Made by a program: the position numbers and the translations under genes. Under the pieces are notes generated by a model that saw nothing but the letters and a program-made list of their open reading frames with translations, had not been told where the DNA came from and made no database searches. This document shows, in pieces, positions 15,862 through 23,374 of a stretch of DNA of 34,410 bases (within the stretch, counting starts at the first letter, position 1; every line of letters begins with the position of its first letter). The stretch covers positions 1 to 34,410 of the forward strand of contig CATYVQ010000019.1 of NCBI GenBank assembly GCA_958413895.1. Direction: 5' to 3'. Source of the DNA: an uncultured Collinsella sp. (GTDB taxonomy: Bacteria; Actinomycetota; Coriobacteriia; Coriobacteriales; Coriobacteriaceae).

Positions 15862-16674
15862 ATGCAGCGCGTTTGGAGAACGGTTACCGGCTTTTACCAT
15901 GTCTGTGCTCGCGGTGTGGGCAAACAGCTCATCTTTGAGGGCGATGAAGACCGGTGGGAGTTCTTGGAGCTGATGCGTGAGTGCTGCCGCAAGGCGGGCG
16001 TGACGGTTATCGCCTGGTGCCTTATGGGCAATCACGTGCGTATGGTGCTTGCAGATTACGAGGACGCGATGAGCGCGGCGATGCACCGGCTGCTTTTGAC
16101 GTACGCGCGGCGGTTCAATAAACGCACGGGGCGCACAGGGCATCTGTTCCAGAACCGTTTTGACCGGCGCTCGCTCGATACCGACTGGCAGGTGATGGAG
16201 GCTATTCGCTCCGTTCACGCCGATCCGCAGGAGGCGGGCATCGGTCTCATTGAGCGTTATCCCTGGAGCAGCTTTCCGGAGCATTTGTGCGCTTACGACG
16301 GTGACGCGGCCGATGTCGCGAGGGGATTTTCTGATCCTTCTTGCGTGCTTGAGCTTTTTGGTTCTGCCGAGGGCTTTATTGCCTATTCGCTTTCGACGCC
16401 CGACGGCAGTGAGCCAGCGCTGTGCGATATGAAAGAGACGGAATGGGAACGCCACGCCTTTGCCGACAAGATGGCGAAGGGGCTCGGGGTTCCGCTTCGT
16501 GGGGTTAAAGTCGCACCGCCGGCGCAGCGCGATACCGTTATTTTTGGATTGCACGATGCCGGTTTTACGGTGCGCCAGATTGAGCGGTATACCGGGATTG
16601 GCAAAAGTACCGTCTCTCGTATCGTGCGCGCCCGCGCGCGAACGGCGATGCGGGCTGGCGGAAACGTGATGTAA
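15862..16674 (+). CDS. REP-associated-type Y1 transposase (RAYT) with altered HUH motif
   Basis: 270-aa member of the Y1/IS200-like REP-associated tyrosine transposase family. The N-terminal FYHVCARG, the AWCLMGNHV segment and the RTGHLFQNRF segment follow the family order. The candidate catalytic Tyr is Y81 (TYARRFNKR). The HUH metal motif, normally His-hydrophobic-His, reads H58-V59-R60, so one metal-ligand His is missing. The usual YIHLNP block is also diverged (SVHADPQ). A C-terminal helix-turn-helix (FTVRQIERYTGIGKSTVSRI) is intact. These proteins nick and join single-stranded REP hairpin DNA; activity here is doubtful. The reading frame is intact with a good AAGGGAG site, so it may persist as a DNA-binding protein. 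It stands alone between two intergenic stretches. Confidence 0.82.
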   Translation: MQRVWRTVTGFYHVCARGVGKQLIFEGDEDRWEFLELMRECCRKAGVTVIAWCLMGNHVRMVLADYEDAMSAAMHRLLLTYARRFNKRTGRTGHLFQNRFDRRSLDTDWQVMEAIRSVHADPQEAGIGLIERYPWSSFPEHLCAYDGDAADVARGFSDPSCVLELFGSAEGFIAYSLSTPDGSEPALCDMKETEWERHAFADKMAKGLGVPLRGVKVAPPAQRDTVIFGLHDAGFTVRQIERYTGIGKSTVSRIVRARARTAMRAGGNVM

Positions 16675-17278
16675 GGTCGCCTGTTCACCGCAGTTGGGGT
16701 CGTCCATACGCCGCAACCAGCGTTCAAAAGCTTGGTACGGTAACTGCACTTCTTAATATGCATAGAACAATCGTCATCTTGCATAAAATAACAGCTCAGT
16801 CCGGGTTTGCCCGTGCCTACCCCCGTCTGCGCCGTGCAAAAAACGGAGTTTTCAGCATCGTGTTGCTGTCGGCGCCGCCGCAATCTTGCAACATACGGGT
16901 CCCGAAGCTATTGATTCCTGCCGTTGCGCCCCCGAAGCACGTGCCTGCGTCCCGTCAGACCGCGATGCTTGTTCTAAAACACAATATATATGCGCCTAAA
17001 GACATTGATTAACGCTTTCGATGCGTATACATACAGCTTGGCGTGCTGAATACTCGCAAAAATGCACGTCGCACCCTATGGGACCCGTCTGCGGCGGGCG
17101 CGAAGCGAGTCGGAGCTCAGCAGAACGGGGCTTGGCGCATTGCTTGGCGGGCCCGGGGCCCTGCCGCAGGCCTTTGGTGCTGTGGAAAACGCCCGTGTTC
17201 GCGTCTGGCCGTGTGGTAAATGACAGACGGGGCGCCGGACGCGCTGATTTTGTGTGTTCGTGCTCATTAGGAAAAACA
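16675..17278. other. Gene-poor region between transposase and suf operon
   Basis: About 600 nt without a convincing gene on either strand. The short ORFs lack good ribosome-binding sites and have no recognisable product. The inverted copy of the 10-mer flanking the transposase lies at 16725-16734. The stretch around 16970-17040 is AT-rich (ATATATA). I see no other structure. Confidence 0.5.
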
Positions 17279-17301
17279 GAGCCGCCCGTATCGGGCGGCT
17301 C
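17279..17301 (-). terminator. Terminator of the suf operon
   Basis: Perfect 10-bp stem GAGCCGCCCG/CGGGCGGCTC with a 3-nt loop. On the minus strand TGTTTTTCC follows. It lies 32 nt after the sufU stop. Confidence 0.9.
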
Positions 17302-17333
17302 GGCAATCAAAAACCTTGGATTCGGAGCATACG

Positions 17334-17768
17334 CTACTGGTTAGCTTGCCCCTCGAGCATGCCGTCGAGGGTGCGCCAGGCGAGCTCGGCGCATTTGACG
17401 CGGGCGGGCATGTGCGAGATGTCCTGGAGCTGGGCGGCTTCGTCCAGGTCTTCCAAGTCCTCCTCGGAGAGCTGCTCGCCGCGGATCATGGCGAGGAAGA
17501 GCTCTGCCAAGCGGTGAGCTTCCTCGACGGTCTCGCCGGTGATGAGGTCGGCCATGATGTCGGCACTGGCCTGACTGATGGCGCAGCCGTGGCCGGTAAA
17601 GGAGGCCTCCTCGATCACGCCGTTCTCGACGCGCAGCTGCAAGGTGAGCTCGTCGCCGCAGCTGGGGTTGATGCCGTCGTGCTCGTGCGTGGGGGCATCC
17701 ATCTCGTACTTGTAGTCGGGGTGCGAGTTGTGCTCCATAAACGTGGTGGAGGTGTACAGATTACCCAT
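17334..17768 (-). CDS. sufU: SufU iron-sulfur scaffold / sulfur-transfer protein
   Basis: 144-aa SufU-type protein. The zinc/sulfur-acceptor residues are all present: C37 and D39 in NPSCGDELTL, C62 in GHGCAISQASAD, and C126 in VKCAELAW. In B. subtilis SufU is a zinc protein that takes persulfide sulfur from SufS, and this set of ligands and the insert between C62 and C126 fit SufU rather than IscU. The frame is open far upstream, but the true start is the ATG at 17768: it follows the operon order, overlaps the sufS stop by 8 nt and begins the conserved sequence. It is last in the operon, before the terminator. Confidence 0.93.
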   Translation of the reverse strand: MGNLYTSTTFMEHNSHPDYKYEMDAPTHEHDGINPSCGDELTLQLRVENGVIEEASFTGHGCAISQASADIMADLITGETVEEAHRLAELFLAMIRGEQLSEEDLEDLDEAAQLQDISHMPARVKCAELAWRTLDGMLEGQANQ

Positions 17769-19086
17769 TGAACGTGCTCCAAACGTGATGCAGGCCGGCG
17801 ATGAACTTATCGATGTCGGCCTTGTCGTTGTAGAAGGCCACGCTGGCGCGGCAGCAGGCGAGGTTCTCGACGCCCAGCCAGGTAAGCAGCGGCTGCGCGC
17901 AGTGGTGACCGGCACGGATGCACACGCCGTCCATGTCCATGATGCTCGCGACGTCGTGCGGGTGGATACCCTTGACGTTAAAGCTGACGACGCCGTGATG
18001 GTTGTCCCAATAGATGGAGCCGATGATCTGAACAAAGTCGAGCTGCATGAGTTCGCCCATCAGGTAGTGGACGAGTGCCTGCTCGCGTGCCTGGATGTTT
18101 TCGTAGCCAACCGTGTTGACGAGGTAGTCGAGTGCCGCACCCGTGGCGAAGATGCCGGCGGCGTCCTGCGTGCCGGCCTCGAACTTCTCGGGGACGGGCG
18201 CCCAGACGGCGTCCTGCTCGGTGACCGAATCGATCATTTCGCCGCCGGTGAGCATGGGCGGCATGGCGTTCAGCAGGTCCATCTTGCCCCACAGCACGCC
18301 GATGCCCATGGGGCCCATGGCCTTGTGTGCGCTAAAGGCAAAGAAGTCGGCTCCCAGGTCGGCCACATCGACCGGCATGTGCGGCAGCGACTGCGCGCCG
18401 TCGACGACCAGATAGCCGCCGTACTTGTGGACGAGCTTGCCGAGGTTCTTGACCGGGTTCTCGACGCCCAGCACGTTAGAAACCTGACCCACGGCCAGAA
18501 TCTTGGTCTTGGGACCAACCTTGGCAAGAACCTCCTCGGTGGTGAGCTGGCCGGTCTTGGTGGGGTAGAGGTAGACGAGCTTGGCGCCGGTCTCGCGGCA
18601 GACCTGCTGCCACGGAATCAGGTTGGAGTGGTGCTCCATGATGGTGATGACGACCTCGTCACCGGGCTCGAGCACCGTGGGTGCAAAGCTCTTGGCGACC
18701 AGGTTGAGCGACTCGCTCGTATTGCGGGTGAAGACGACCTCGTTGGCCTGGGCGGCGCCGATGAGGTCGGCGATCTGCTGGCGGACCTTCGCGATGGCGT
18801 CGGTGGCCTCGACGGACAGTGAGTACAGGCCGCGCAGGGGGTTGGCGTTCATGCGCTGATAGAAGTCACGCTCGGCGTCGAGCACGCAGGCGGGGCGCTG
18901 CGCGGTGGCGGCGCTATCGAGGAAGGCGATTTCGGGGTGCTGCTGGAACAGCGGGAACTGCGCCTTGTAGGGATTGGTCTCGATGTCGACGGTAGGCCAG
19001 CCGCGCGAGGCCTCGTCGCTGGCGTCGAGCTCCATGGGCTCGGGGGCAGTACAGGTATCGCATTTAACGTGCTCGGTGTCGATCAT
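17761..19086 (-). CDS. sufS: Cysteine desulfurase SufS
   Basis: 441-aa group II cysteine desulfurase that releases sulfur from L-cysteine as an enzyme persulfide for Fe-S cluster assembly. The PLP Lys is K255 in FSAHKAMGP, and the active-site Cys is C396 in RAGHHCAQP, the SufS-type short loop. TNTSE-like and EHHSNLIPW cofactor segments are in place. It has about 30 extra N-terminal residues with a C-x-x-C pair (C9, C12) not usual for SufS. The start overlaps the sufD stop as ATGA, indicating coupled translation. Downstream it overlaps sufU by 8 nt, matching the SufS-SufU partnership. Confidence 0.95.
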   Translation of the reverse strand: MIDTEHVKCDTCTAPEPMELDASDEASRGWPTVDIETNPYKAQFPLFQQHPEIAFLDSAATAQRPACVLDAERDFYQRMNANPLRGLYSLSVEATDAIAKVRQQIADLIGAAQANEVVFTRNTSESLNLVAKSFAPTVLEPGDEVVITIMEHHSNLIPWQQVCRETGAKLVYLYPTKTGQLTTEEVLAKVGPKTKILAVGQVSNVLGVENPVKNLGKLVHKYGGYLVVDGAQSLPHMPVDVADLGADFFAFSAHKAMGPMGIGVLWGKMDLLNAMPPMLTGGEMIDSVTEQDAVWAPVPEKFEAGTQDAAGIFATGAALDYLVNTVGYENIQAREQALVHYLMGELMQLDFVQIIGSIYWDNHHGVVSFNVKGIHPHDVASIMDMDGVCIRAGHHCAQPLLTWLGVENLACCRASVAFYNDKADIDKFIAGLHHVWSTFNG

Positions 19087-20354
19087 GCGAGCTCCTCCTC
19101 AAAGTTATCGATCAGGTTGTTGCCTAGGCGGACGACGGCGGCGCGGGTGCGCTCGTCGGTCGCGGAAAGTGCGGCGTCCTCCAGCTTGGCGCGGATGAAC
19201 AGGTCCTCGGCGGCGTTTTGGTCAAGGCCGCGGCAGGCGAGATAGAACAGCTGCTCGTCGCGGACGTGACCGATCGTGGCGCCGTGGTTGCCGGCGACGT
19301 CGTCCTCGTCGCAGAGAATGACGGGAACGGTCTTGTTGTCGACGCCCTTGTTGGCCAAAAGCACCGTCTCGCGCTCGGTGCCGGTTGCACCCTTGCAGCC
19401 GTGCACGAGGTCGATGGTGCCGCGGTAGACCTTCTTGGACGTGCCGGTCAGTACGCCGTTGGCGTCGATCTCGCACTCGGTCTTGCGACCGCGGTGGCGC
19501 AGCTCGTAGTTAAAGTCGCGCACCTGCTTGCGGGCGCCCAGGTAGTCAGTATCGATGGTGACTTTGGCGGTATCGCCCAGCAGGTCGCCGGCAAGTCCGG
19601 TGGCGCTGGCGCCGGCACCCAGGACGGTGTGCTGCACGTTGACGCGCGCGCCCTCGTCCAGGAACAGGCCGGTGTCGTCGAGCGCGATCCAGCTATCGTC
19701 GAGCGTCTGCGTGCAGGTCACGTTGACGGTGGCGTACTCGTGGGCGCACACGCGTAGCACGGAGCCCACGACACCCTCGCCGGTAACGGGGGAGTCAAGG
19801 GCGATCTGCAGATCGAGCGTCGACTGGGGACGGGCGACGACGTCGATGGCGGCGATGGCCGCGGCAGCGTCGACACCGCTCACACGCACGGTAACCGTGG
19901 CGTGCTTGTATGCGGGCACATCGATGACGATGCGCTTGGTAGCGTGCTCGGCCAAGTAGGCGTAGGCAGCCTCGCCCATGCCGGTTTCGAAGGCCTCAGC
20001 GGGGGAGAGCTCCTCCTCGAGCTTGATGGCGCCGGCCTGGTAGACGGAGGTGGCGGGCACGTCGAGCTCGGTCTCGGGCGTGATGCGGGCGCGGTCGGCT
20101 GCATCACCGGGGGCGGAGGCGCGGCGCTCGGGGAAGCGCTCGGCCATGGCGTCCATGGCGGCTTCGAACGCGTCTGCCACGCCAGTAAACTGCTCGTCCA
20201 AGCCCTCGACCTCAACGGCCTCGGTGGGAGCGGCGGCAAGCTCGTTAGAGAGTTCGAGCTTGGTCTGGTTCATCTTGAGCCAACCCCAAGTGGCAGCCGG
20301 CATCGCATTGACCTGCTCAAGGGTGGTAGCAGCGGTGTTGGTGGTCTGTTTCAT
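19083..20354 (-). CDS. sufD: Fe-S cluster assembly protein SufD
   Basis: 423-aa SufB/SufD-family protein. The C-terminal beta-helix and end are recognisable: GCKGATGTERE, CDEDDVAGNHGATIGHVRDEQLFYLACRGLD as the conserved His-containing block (split here by position, about 365-395), and the C-terminal helix FEEEL. The N-terminal half is more diverged, as is usual for SufD. SufD forms the SufB-SufC-SufD scaffold on which clusters are built. It starts inside the sufB stop (TAATG, 1-nt overlap) and ends overlapping sufS by 4 nt, so translation is coupled through the operon. The assignment as SufD rather than a second SufB rests on shorter length, divergence and gene order. Confidence 0.92.
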   Translation of the reverse strand: MKQTTNTAATTLEQVNAMPAATWGWLKMNQTKLELSNELAAAPTEAVEVEGLDEQFTGVADAFEAAMDAMAERFPERRASAPGDAADRARITPETELDVPATSVYQAGAIKLEEELSPAEAFETGMGEAAYAYLAEHATKRIVIDVPAYKHATVTVRVSGVDAAAAIAAIDVVARPQSTLDLQIALDSPVTGEGVVGSVLRVCAHEYATVNVTCTQTLDDSWIALDDTGLFLDEGARVNVQHTVLGAGASATGLAGDLLGDTAKVTIDTDYLGARKQVRDFNYELRHRGRKTECEIDANGVLTGTSKKVYRGTIDLVHGCKGATGTERETVLLANKGVDNKTVPVILCDEDDVAGNHGATIGHVRDEQLFYLACRGLDQNAAEDLFIRAKLEDAALSATDERTRAAVVRLGNNLIDNFEEELA

Positions 20355-21766
20355 TATCCGATCGCTCCTTCCATCTCGAGCTTGATCAGGTTGTTCATCT
20401 CGACGGCATACTCCAACGGCAGCTCCTTGGAGACCGGGTTGGCAAAGCCGTTGACGATCATGGTGCGGGCCTCTTCCTCCGAGATGCCGCGGCTCATCAG
20501 GTAGAACACCTTGTCGTCGCCGATGCGGCCGATGGTGGCCTCGTGGCCGATGTCGACGTTCTTGGCGCGGATGTCCATGGCCGGGATGGTGTCGGATCGG
20601 CTCTGGTCGTCGAGCATGAGCGACTGGCAGCTCACGGTTGCCTTGGAGCCCTCGGCCTTGGGCGTGGCCACGATGGAGCTGCGGAACGTCTGGATGCCGC
20701 CGCTCTTGGAGATACCCTTGGTCTCGACCGTTGCCGAAGTCTCAGGCGCGTTGAGCACGACCTTGCAGCCGGTGTCGAGGTTCTGACCGGCGCCGGCAAA
20801 GGTGATGCCGGTAAAGCTCGAGCGGGCGCGGCGGCCATTGAGCACGCTCATGGGGTAGAGGTAGCCTACGTGGCTGCCGAAGGAGCCGCTGATCCACTCG
20901 ATGTCGCCGTCCTCGTCCACGCGCGCACGCTTGGTGTTGAGGTTGTACATGTTCTTGGACCAGTTCTCGATGGTCGAGTAGCGCAGGTGCGCACGCTTGC
21001 CCACAAAGAGCTCGACGGCGCCGGCGTGGAGGTTTGCCACGTTGTACTTGGGCGCGGAGCAACCCTCGATAAAGTGCAGGTCGGCATCGTCCTCGACGAT
21101 GATGAGCGTGTGCTCGAACTGACCGGCGCCCTTGGCGTTGAGACGGAAGTAGCTCTGCAGCGGAAAATCGAGCTTGGTGCCCTTGGGCACGTAGACAAAC
21201 GAGCCGCCCGACCACACGGCGCCGTGCAGGGCCGCAAACTTGTGGTCGGTGGGTGGGATGAGCGTCATAAACTTCTCGTGGATGAGCGGCTCCCACTGCG
21301 GATCGTGCAGGGCTTCCTCAATACCGGAGTAGACGATGCCCATCTTGGACGCCGTGTCCTGCATGTTGTGGTAGACCAGCTCGGAGTCGTACTGCGCGCC
21401 GACGCCCGCCAGGTAGCTGCGCTCGGCCTCGGGGATGCCCAAGCGCTCAAAGGTGTTCTTGATGTCGTCGGGCACCGACTCCCAGTCGTGCTTTTGGTCG
21501 GTGTTGGGCTTGACGTAGGTGACGATGTTGTCCATGTCCAGGCCCTCGATGGAGGGGCCCCACGTCGGGTCGGGAAAACGATTGAAGATCTCGAGGGACT
21601 TGAGGCGCAGGTCGAGCATCCACTGCGGCTCGTCCTTTTTGGCGCTGATCTCGCGCACGATGTCGGGCGTGATGCCGGCGTCGAGGCGCTCGAATCCCTC
21701 CTCGCCATAGGTGAAGTCGTAGAGGCTGCGGTCGATGTCCGCGACCTCGGTGCGGTTCTTGGTCAT
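20354..21766 (-). CDS. sufB: Fe-S cluster assembly protein SufB
   Basis: 470-aa SufB, the main scaffold subunit of the SufBCD complex. Conserved SufB segments are visible: GVGAQYDSELVYHNM, GGSFVYVPKGTKLDFPLQ, a FIEGCSAP block with the conserved Cys, and GHEATIGRIGDDKVFYLMSR near the C-terminus carrying the conserved His. Length is typical (about 465-495). The start follows AAAGGGG about 8 nt upstream. The gap to sufC is 12 nt and the stop overlaps the sufD start. Very secure. Confidence 0.96.
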   Translation of the reverse strand: MTKNRTEVADIDRSLYDFTYGEEGFERLDAGITPDIVREISAKKDEPQWMLDLRLKSLEIFNRFPDPTWGPSIEGLDMDNIVTYVKPNTDQKHDWESVPDDIKNTFERLGIPEAERSYLAGVGAQYDSELVYHNMQDTASKMGIVYSGIEEALHDPQWEPLIHEKFMTLIPPTDHKFAALHGAVWSGGSFVYVPKGTKLDFPLQSYFRLNAKGAGQFEHTLIIVEDDADLHFIEGCSAPKYNVANLHAGAVELFVGKRAHLRYSTIENWSKNMYNLNTKRARVDEDGDIEWISGSFGSHVGYLYPMSVLNGRRARSSFTGITFAGAGQNLDTGCKVVLNAPETSATVETKGISKSGGIQTFRSSIVATPKAEGSKATVSCQSLMLDDQSRSDTIPAMDIRAKNVDIGHEATIGRIGDDKVFYLMSRGISEEEARTMIVNGFANPVSKELPLEYAVEMNNLIKLEMEGAIG

Positions 21767-21778
21767 TGCGTCGCCCCT

Positions 21779-22579
21779 TTACGCCTGCTGCTCGGCAGCG
21801 GCAGACTCGGCCTGGGCGCGCTGCTCGGCGGCCTCGCGCTCGAAGGTCTCAAAGCCGTTCTTGTCGATCCAGGGGATGAGCGAGGCGTCGTCCTCGCGCA
21901 CGATGTGGCCCTTGACCATAACGTGGACGCGGTCGACATCCAGGTGCTCCAAAATGCGCGTGTTGTGCGTGATGATGAGCATGGAGCCGTCGCAGCTCTT
22001 GCGATACGCGTCCATGCCGTGGCTGACGGTGGACAGGGCGTCGACGTCCAGGCCGGAGTCAGTCTCGTCCAGGATGGCGAGCTTGGGCTGCAGCAGCAAA
22101 AGCTGGAGCATCTCGACCTTCTTTTTCTCGCCGCCCGAGAAGCCCACGCCCAGCTCACGGTTGAGGTAGGCGGTATCCATGTTGAGCTCGGCCGCGAGTT
22201 CCTTGACGCGACGGCGGAACTCCTTGCCCTTCATCTCCAGGCCGGGGCGGCCGGCGATGCTGGCGCGCAAAAAGCTCGACAGCGGCACGCCCGGAATCTC
22301 GACCGGGGCCTGGAAGCTCAGGAACAGGCCGGCGCGCGAGCGCTTGTCGGTGGTGAGCTCGGTGATGTCCTGGCCGTCAAAGACGATGCGGCCGTCGTTG
22401 ACCGTGTAAACGGGGTCGCCCATGACCAGGTGGCCGAGGGTGGACTTGCCGGCGCCGTTGGGTCCCATCAGCACGTGGGTCTCGCCGGCGGCGACGTTAA
22501 GGTTGACGTTGTGGAGGATGGTCTTCTCGTCCACGGAGGCGGTCAGACCTTCGATGGAAAGCAGCGGATTTGCGCTCAT
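21779..22579 (-). CDS. sufC: Fe-S cluster assembly ATPase SufC
   Basis: 266-aa ABC-type ATPase that energises the SufBCD scaffold. Walker A GPNGAGKST, the ABC signature GFSGGEKKK and Walker B LAILDETDSGLD are intact, with the SufC-typical sequence LLLLQPKLAILDE. The C-terminus has about 15 extra Glu/Ala-rich residues. I chose the ATG at 22579, with GAGAGGGAC upstream; an in-frame start at 22609 would add ten residues. It is the first gene of the five-gene operon sufC-B-D-S-U, which is divergent from the Rrf2 regulator gene and probably controlled by it. Confidence 0.95.
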   Translation of the reverse strand: MSANPLLSIEGLTASVDEKTILHNVNLNVAAGETHVLMGPNGAGKSTLGHLVMGDPVYTVNDGRIVFDGQDITELTTDKRSRAGLFLSFQAPVEIPGVPLSSFLRASIAGRPGLEMKGKEFRRRVKELAAELNMDTAYLNRELGVGFSGGEKKKVEMLQLLLLQPKLAILDETDSGLDVDALSTVSHGMDAYRKSCDGSMLIITHNTRILEHLDVDRVHVMVKGHIVREDDASLIPWIDKNGFETFEREAAEQRAQAESAAAEQQA

Positions 22580-22643
22580 GCTGTCCCTCTCTGTATATGG
22601 TGTACTCATAGGTGTACTAAACCCTAGGAATCTTCTCGGAATA

Positions 22644-22671
22644 AAGTTACTATGGGTTCGGCGTTAGTCAA
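22644..22671 (-). promoter_or_regulatory. Candidate suf operon promoter
   Basis: On the minus strand TTGACT (22666-22671) and TAACTT (22644-22649) with a 16-nt spacer. The -10 is weak. The two operator palindromes lie upstream of it, 38 nt and more from the -35, so control would be by upstream binding rather than promoter occlusion if this is the true promoter. Confidence 0.35.
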
Positions 22672-22708
22672 GGGAAAACCCGACTAATCCACTCGACTTT
22701 TCAAATTC

Positions 22709-22739
22709 TGGGACAAAATAACCTGTTGTGTTTGTCCCA
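22709..22739. promoter_or_regulatory. Operator-like palindrome 1 (Rrf2/suf)
   Basis: 31-nt imperfect palindrome with outer arms TGGGACA / TGTCCCA and AACCTG at offset 11. It is one of two copies in the sufC-rrf2 intergenic region and is the most likely binding site for the adjacent Rrf2 protein; that link is inference. Confidence 0.7.
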
Positions 22740-22752
22740 CTTACTTTAAATT

Positions 22753-22783
22753 TGGGACAAACAAACCTGGTTATGTTGTCCCA
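22753..22783. promoter_or_regulatory. Operator-like palindrome 2 (Rrf2/suf)
   Basis: Second 31-nt copy, with the same TGGGACA / TGTCCCA arms and the same AACCTG offset. The centre is a perfect AACC-T-GGTT, so the dyad is almost complete. Start-to-start distance to copy 1 is 44 nt, about four helical turns. It ends 20 nt before the rrf2 start codon, a position suited to autorepression. Confidence 0.75.
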
Positions 22784-22803
22784 GATGCGATGGGAGGGTA
22801 GGT

Positions 22804-23235
22804 ATGCTCATTTCTTCCAAGGGCCGCTATGCCCTCCGACTGATGATCTATATCGCGGCGCTGGGCGACGCCGAGGGCAAGATTGCCTTGCGCGAGGTTG
22901 CCGACCGCGAGCATATCTCGCAAAAGTATTTGGAGCAGCTGGTGCGTCCGCTTATGAAGGCGGACCTGCTTAAGAGCGTGCGTGGCAAGGGCGGCGGCTA
23001 CATGATGGCCAAGGACCCGGCCGAGGTGCGTGCCGGCGACATCTTGCGTGCCGTTGAGGGCAGCACGGCTCCGGTGGCGTGCGATGGCATCGACAACAGC
23101 TGCGCCCGCAGTGACTTGTGTTCCACCGTCAAGTTCTGGCGTGGCCTTGACGAGGTCATCGAGAACTATGTCGACGGCGTGACGTTGGCCGACCTGGCCG
23201 CCGTCCCCGAAATCAACTTTGACATTAAGCTGTAG
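22804..23235 (+). CDS. Rrf2-family Fe-S-type transcriptional regulator (IscR/SufR-like)
   Basis: 143-aa Rrf2 regulator. The N-terminal winged helix is clear: MLISSKGRYALRLM, then the recognition region EHISQKYLEQLVRPL, then the wing with VRGKGGGYMMAKDP. Three cysteines C93, C100 and C106 match in number and spacing the 2Fe-2S ligands of IscR (C92, C98, C104 in E. coli). It probably senses Fe-S status and regulates the divergent suf operon and itself through the two 31-bp palindromes. The start has GGGAGG 7 nt upstream. The E. coli name iscR is not given because gene context is suf and orthology is not proven. Confidence 0.92.
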   Translation: MLISSKGRYALRLMIYIAALGDAEGKIALREVADREHISQKYLEQLVRPLMKADLLKSVRGKGGGYMMAKDPAEVRAGDILRAVEGSTAPVACDGIDNSCARSDLCSTVKFWRGLDEVIENYVDGVTLADLAAVPEINFDIKL

Positions 23236-23288
23236 GTTGACCGCAATTCCTTAAGATTTCGCGGAGGGTTGTTGCCGTTTACCGAGGG

Positions 23289-23304
23289 GTTGTTGTGCAA
23301 CAAC
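23289..23304. repeat. Short inverted repeat after the Rrf2 gene
   Basis: GTTGTTG-TG-CAACAAC, 7-bp arms with a 2-nt centre, between the Rrf2 gene and the surface-protein gene. There is no T-run, so an operator is more likely than a terminator. Confidence 0.35.
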
Positions 23305-23374
23305 GGGCGAGCTGCAATACTTAGTTTTATCTTTGCAAACTGCACTTTAACTACACCAATGCAGGGAGGATCTT

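Noticed and set aside
15640..16749. 369-aa minus-strand ORF over the Y1 transposase
   Set aside because: Overlaps the transposase completely, lacks start signals and gives an unrecognisable His/Arg-rich protein.
17728..18822. 364-aa plus-strand ORF over sufS
   Set aside because: Antisense shadow of a gene with confirmed PLP Lys and active-site Cys.
20543..22627. 694-aa plus-strand ORF over sufB and sufC
   Set aside because: Antisense to two certain suf genes; composition is typical of a codon-bias shadow.
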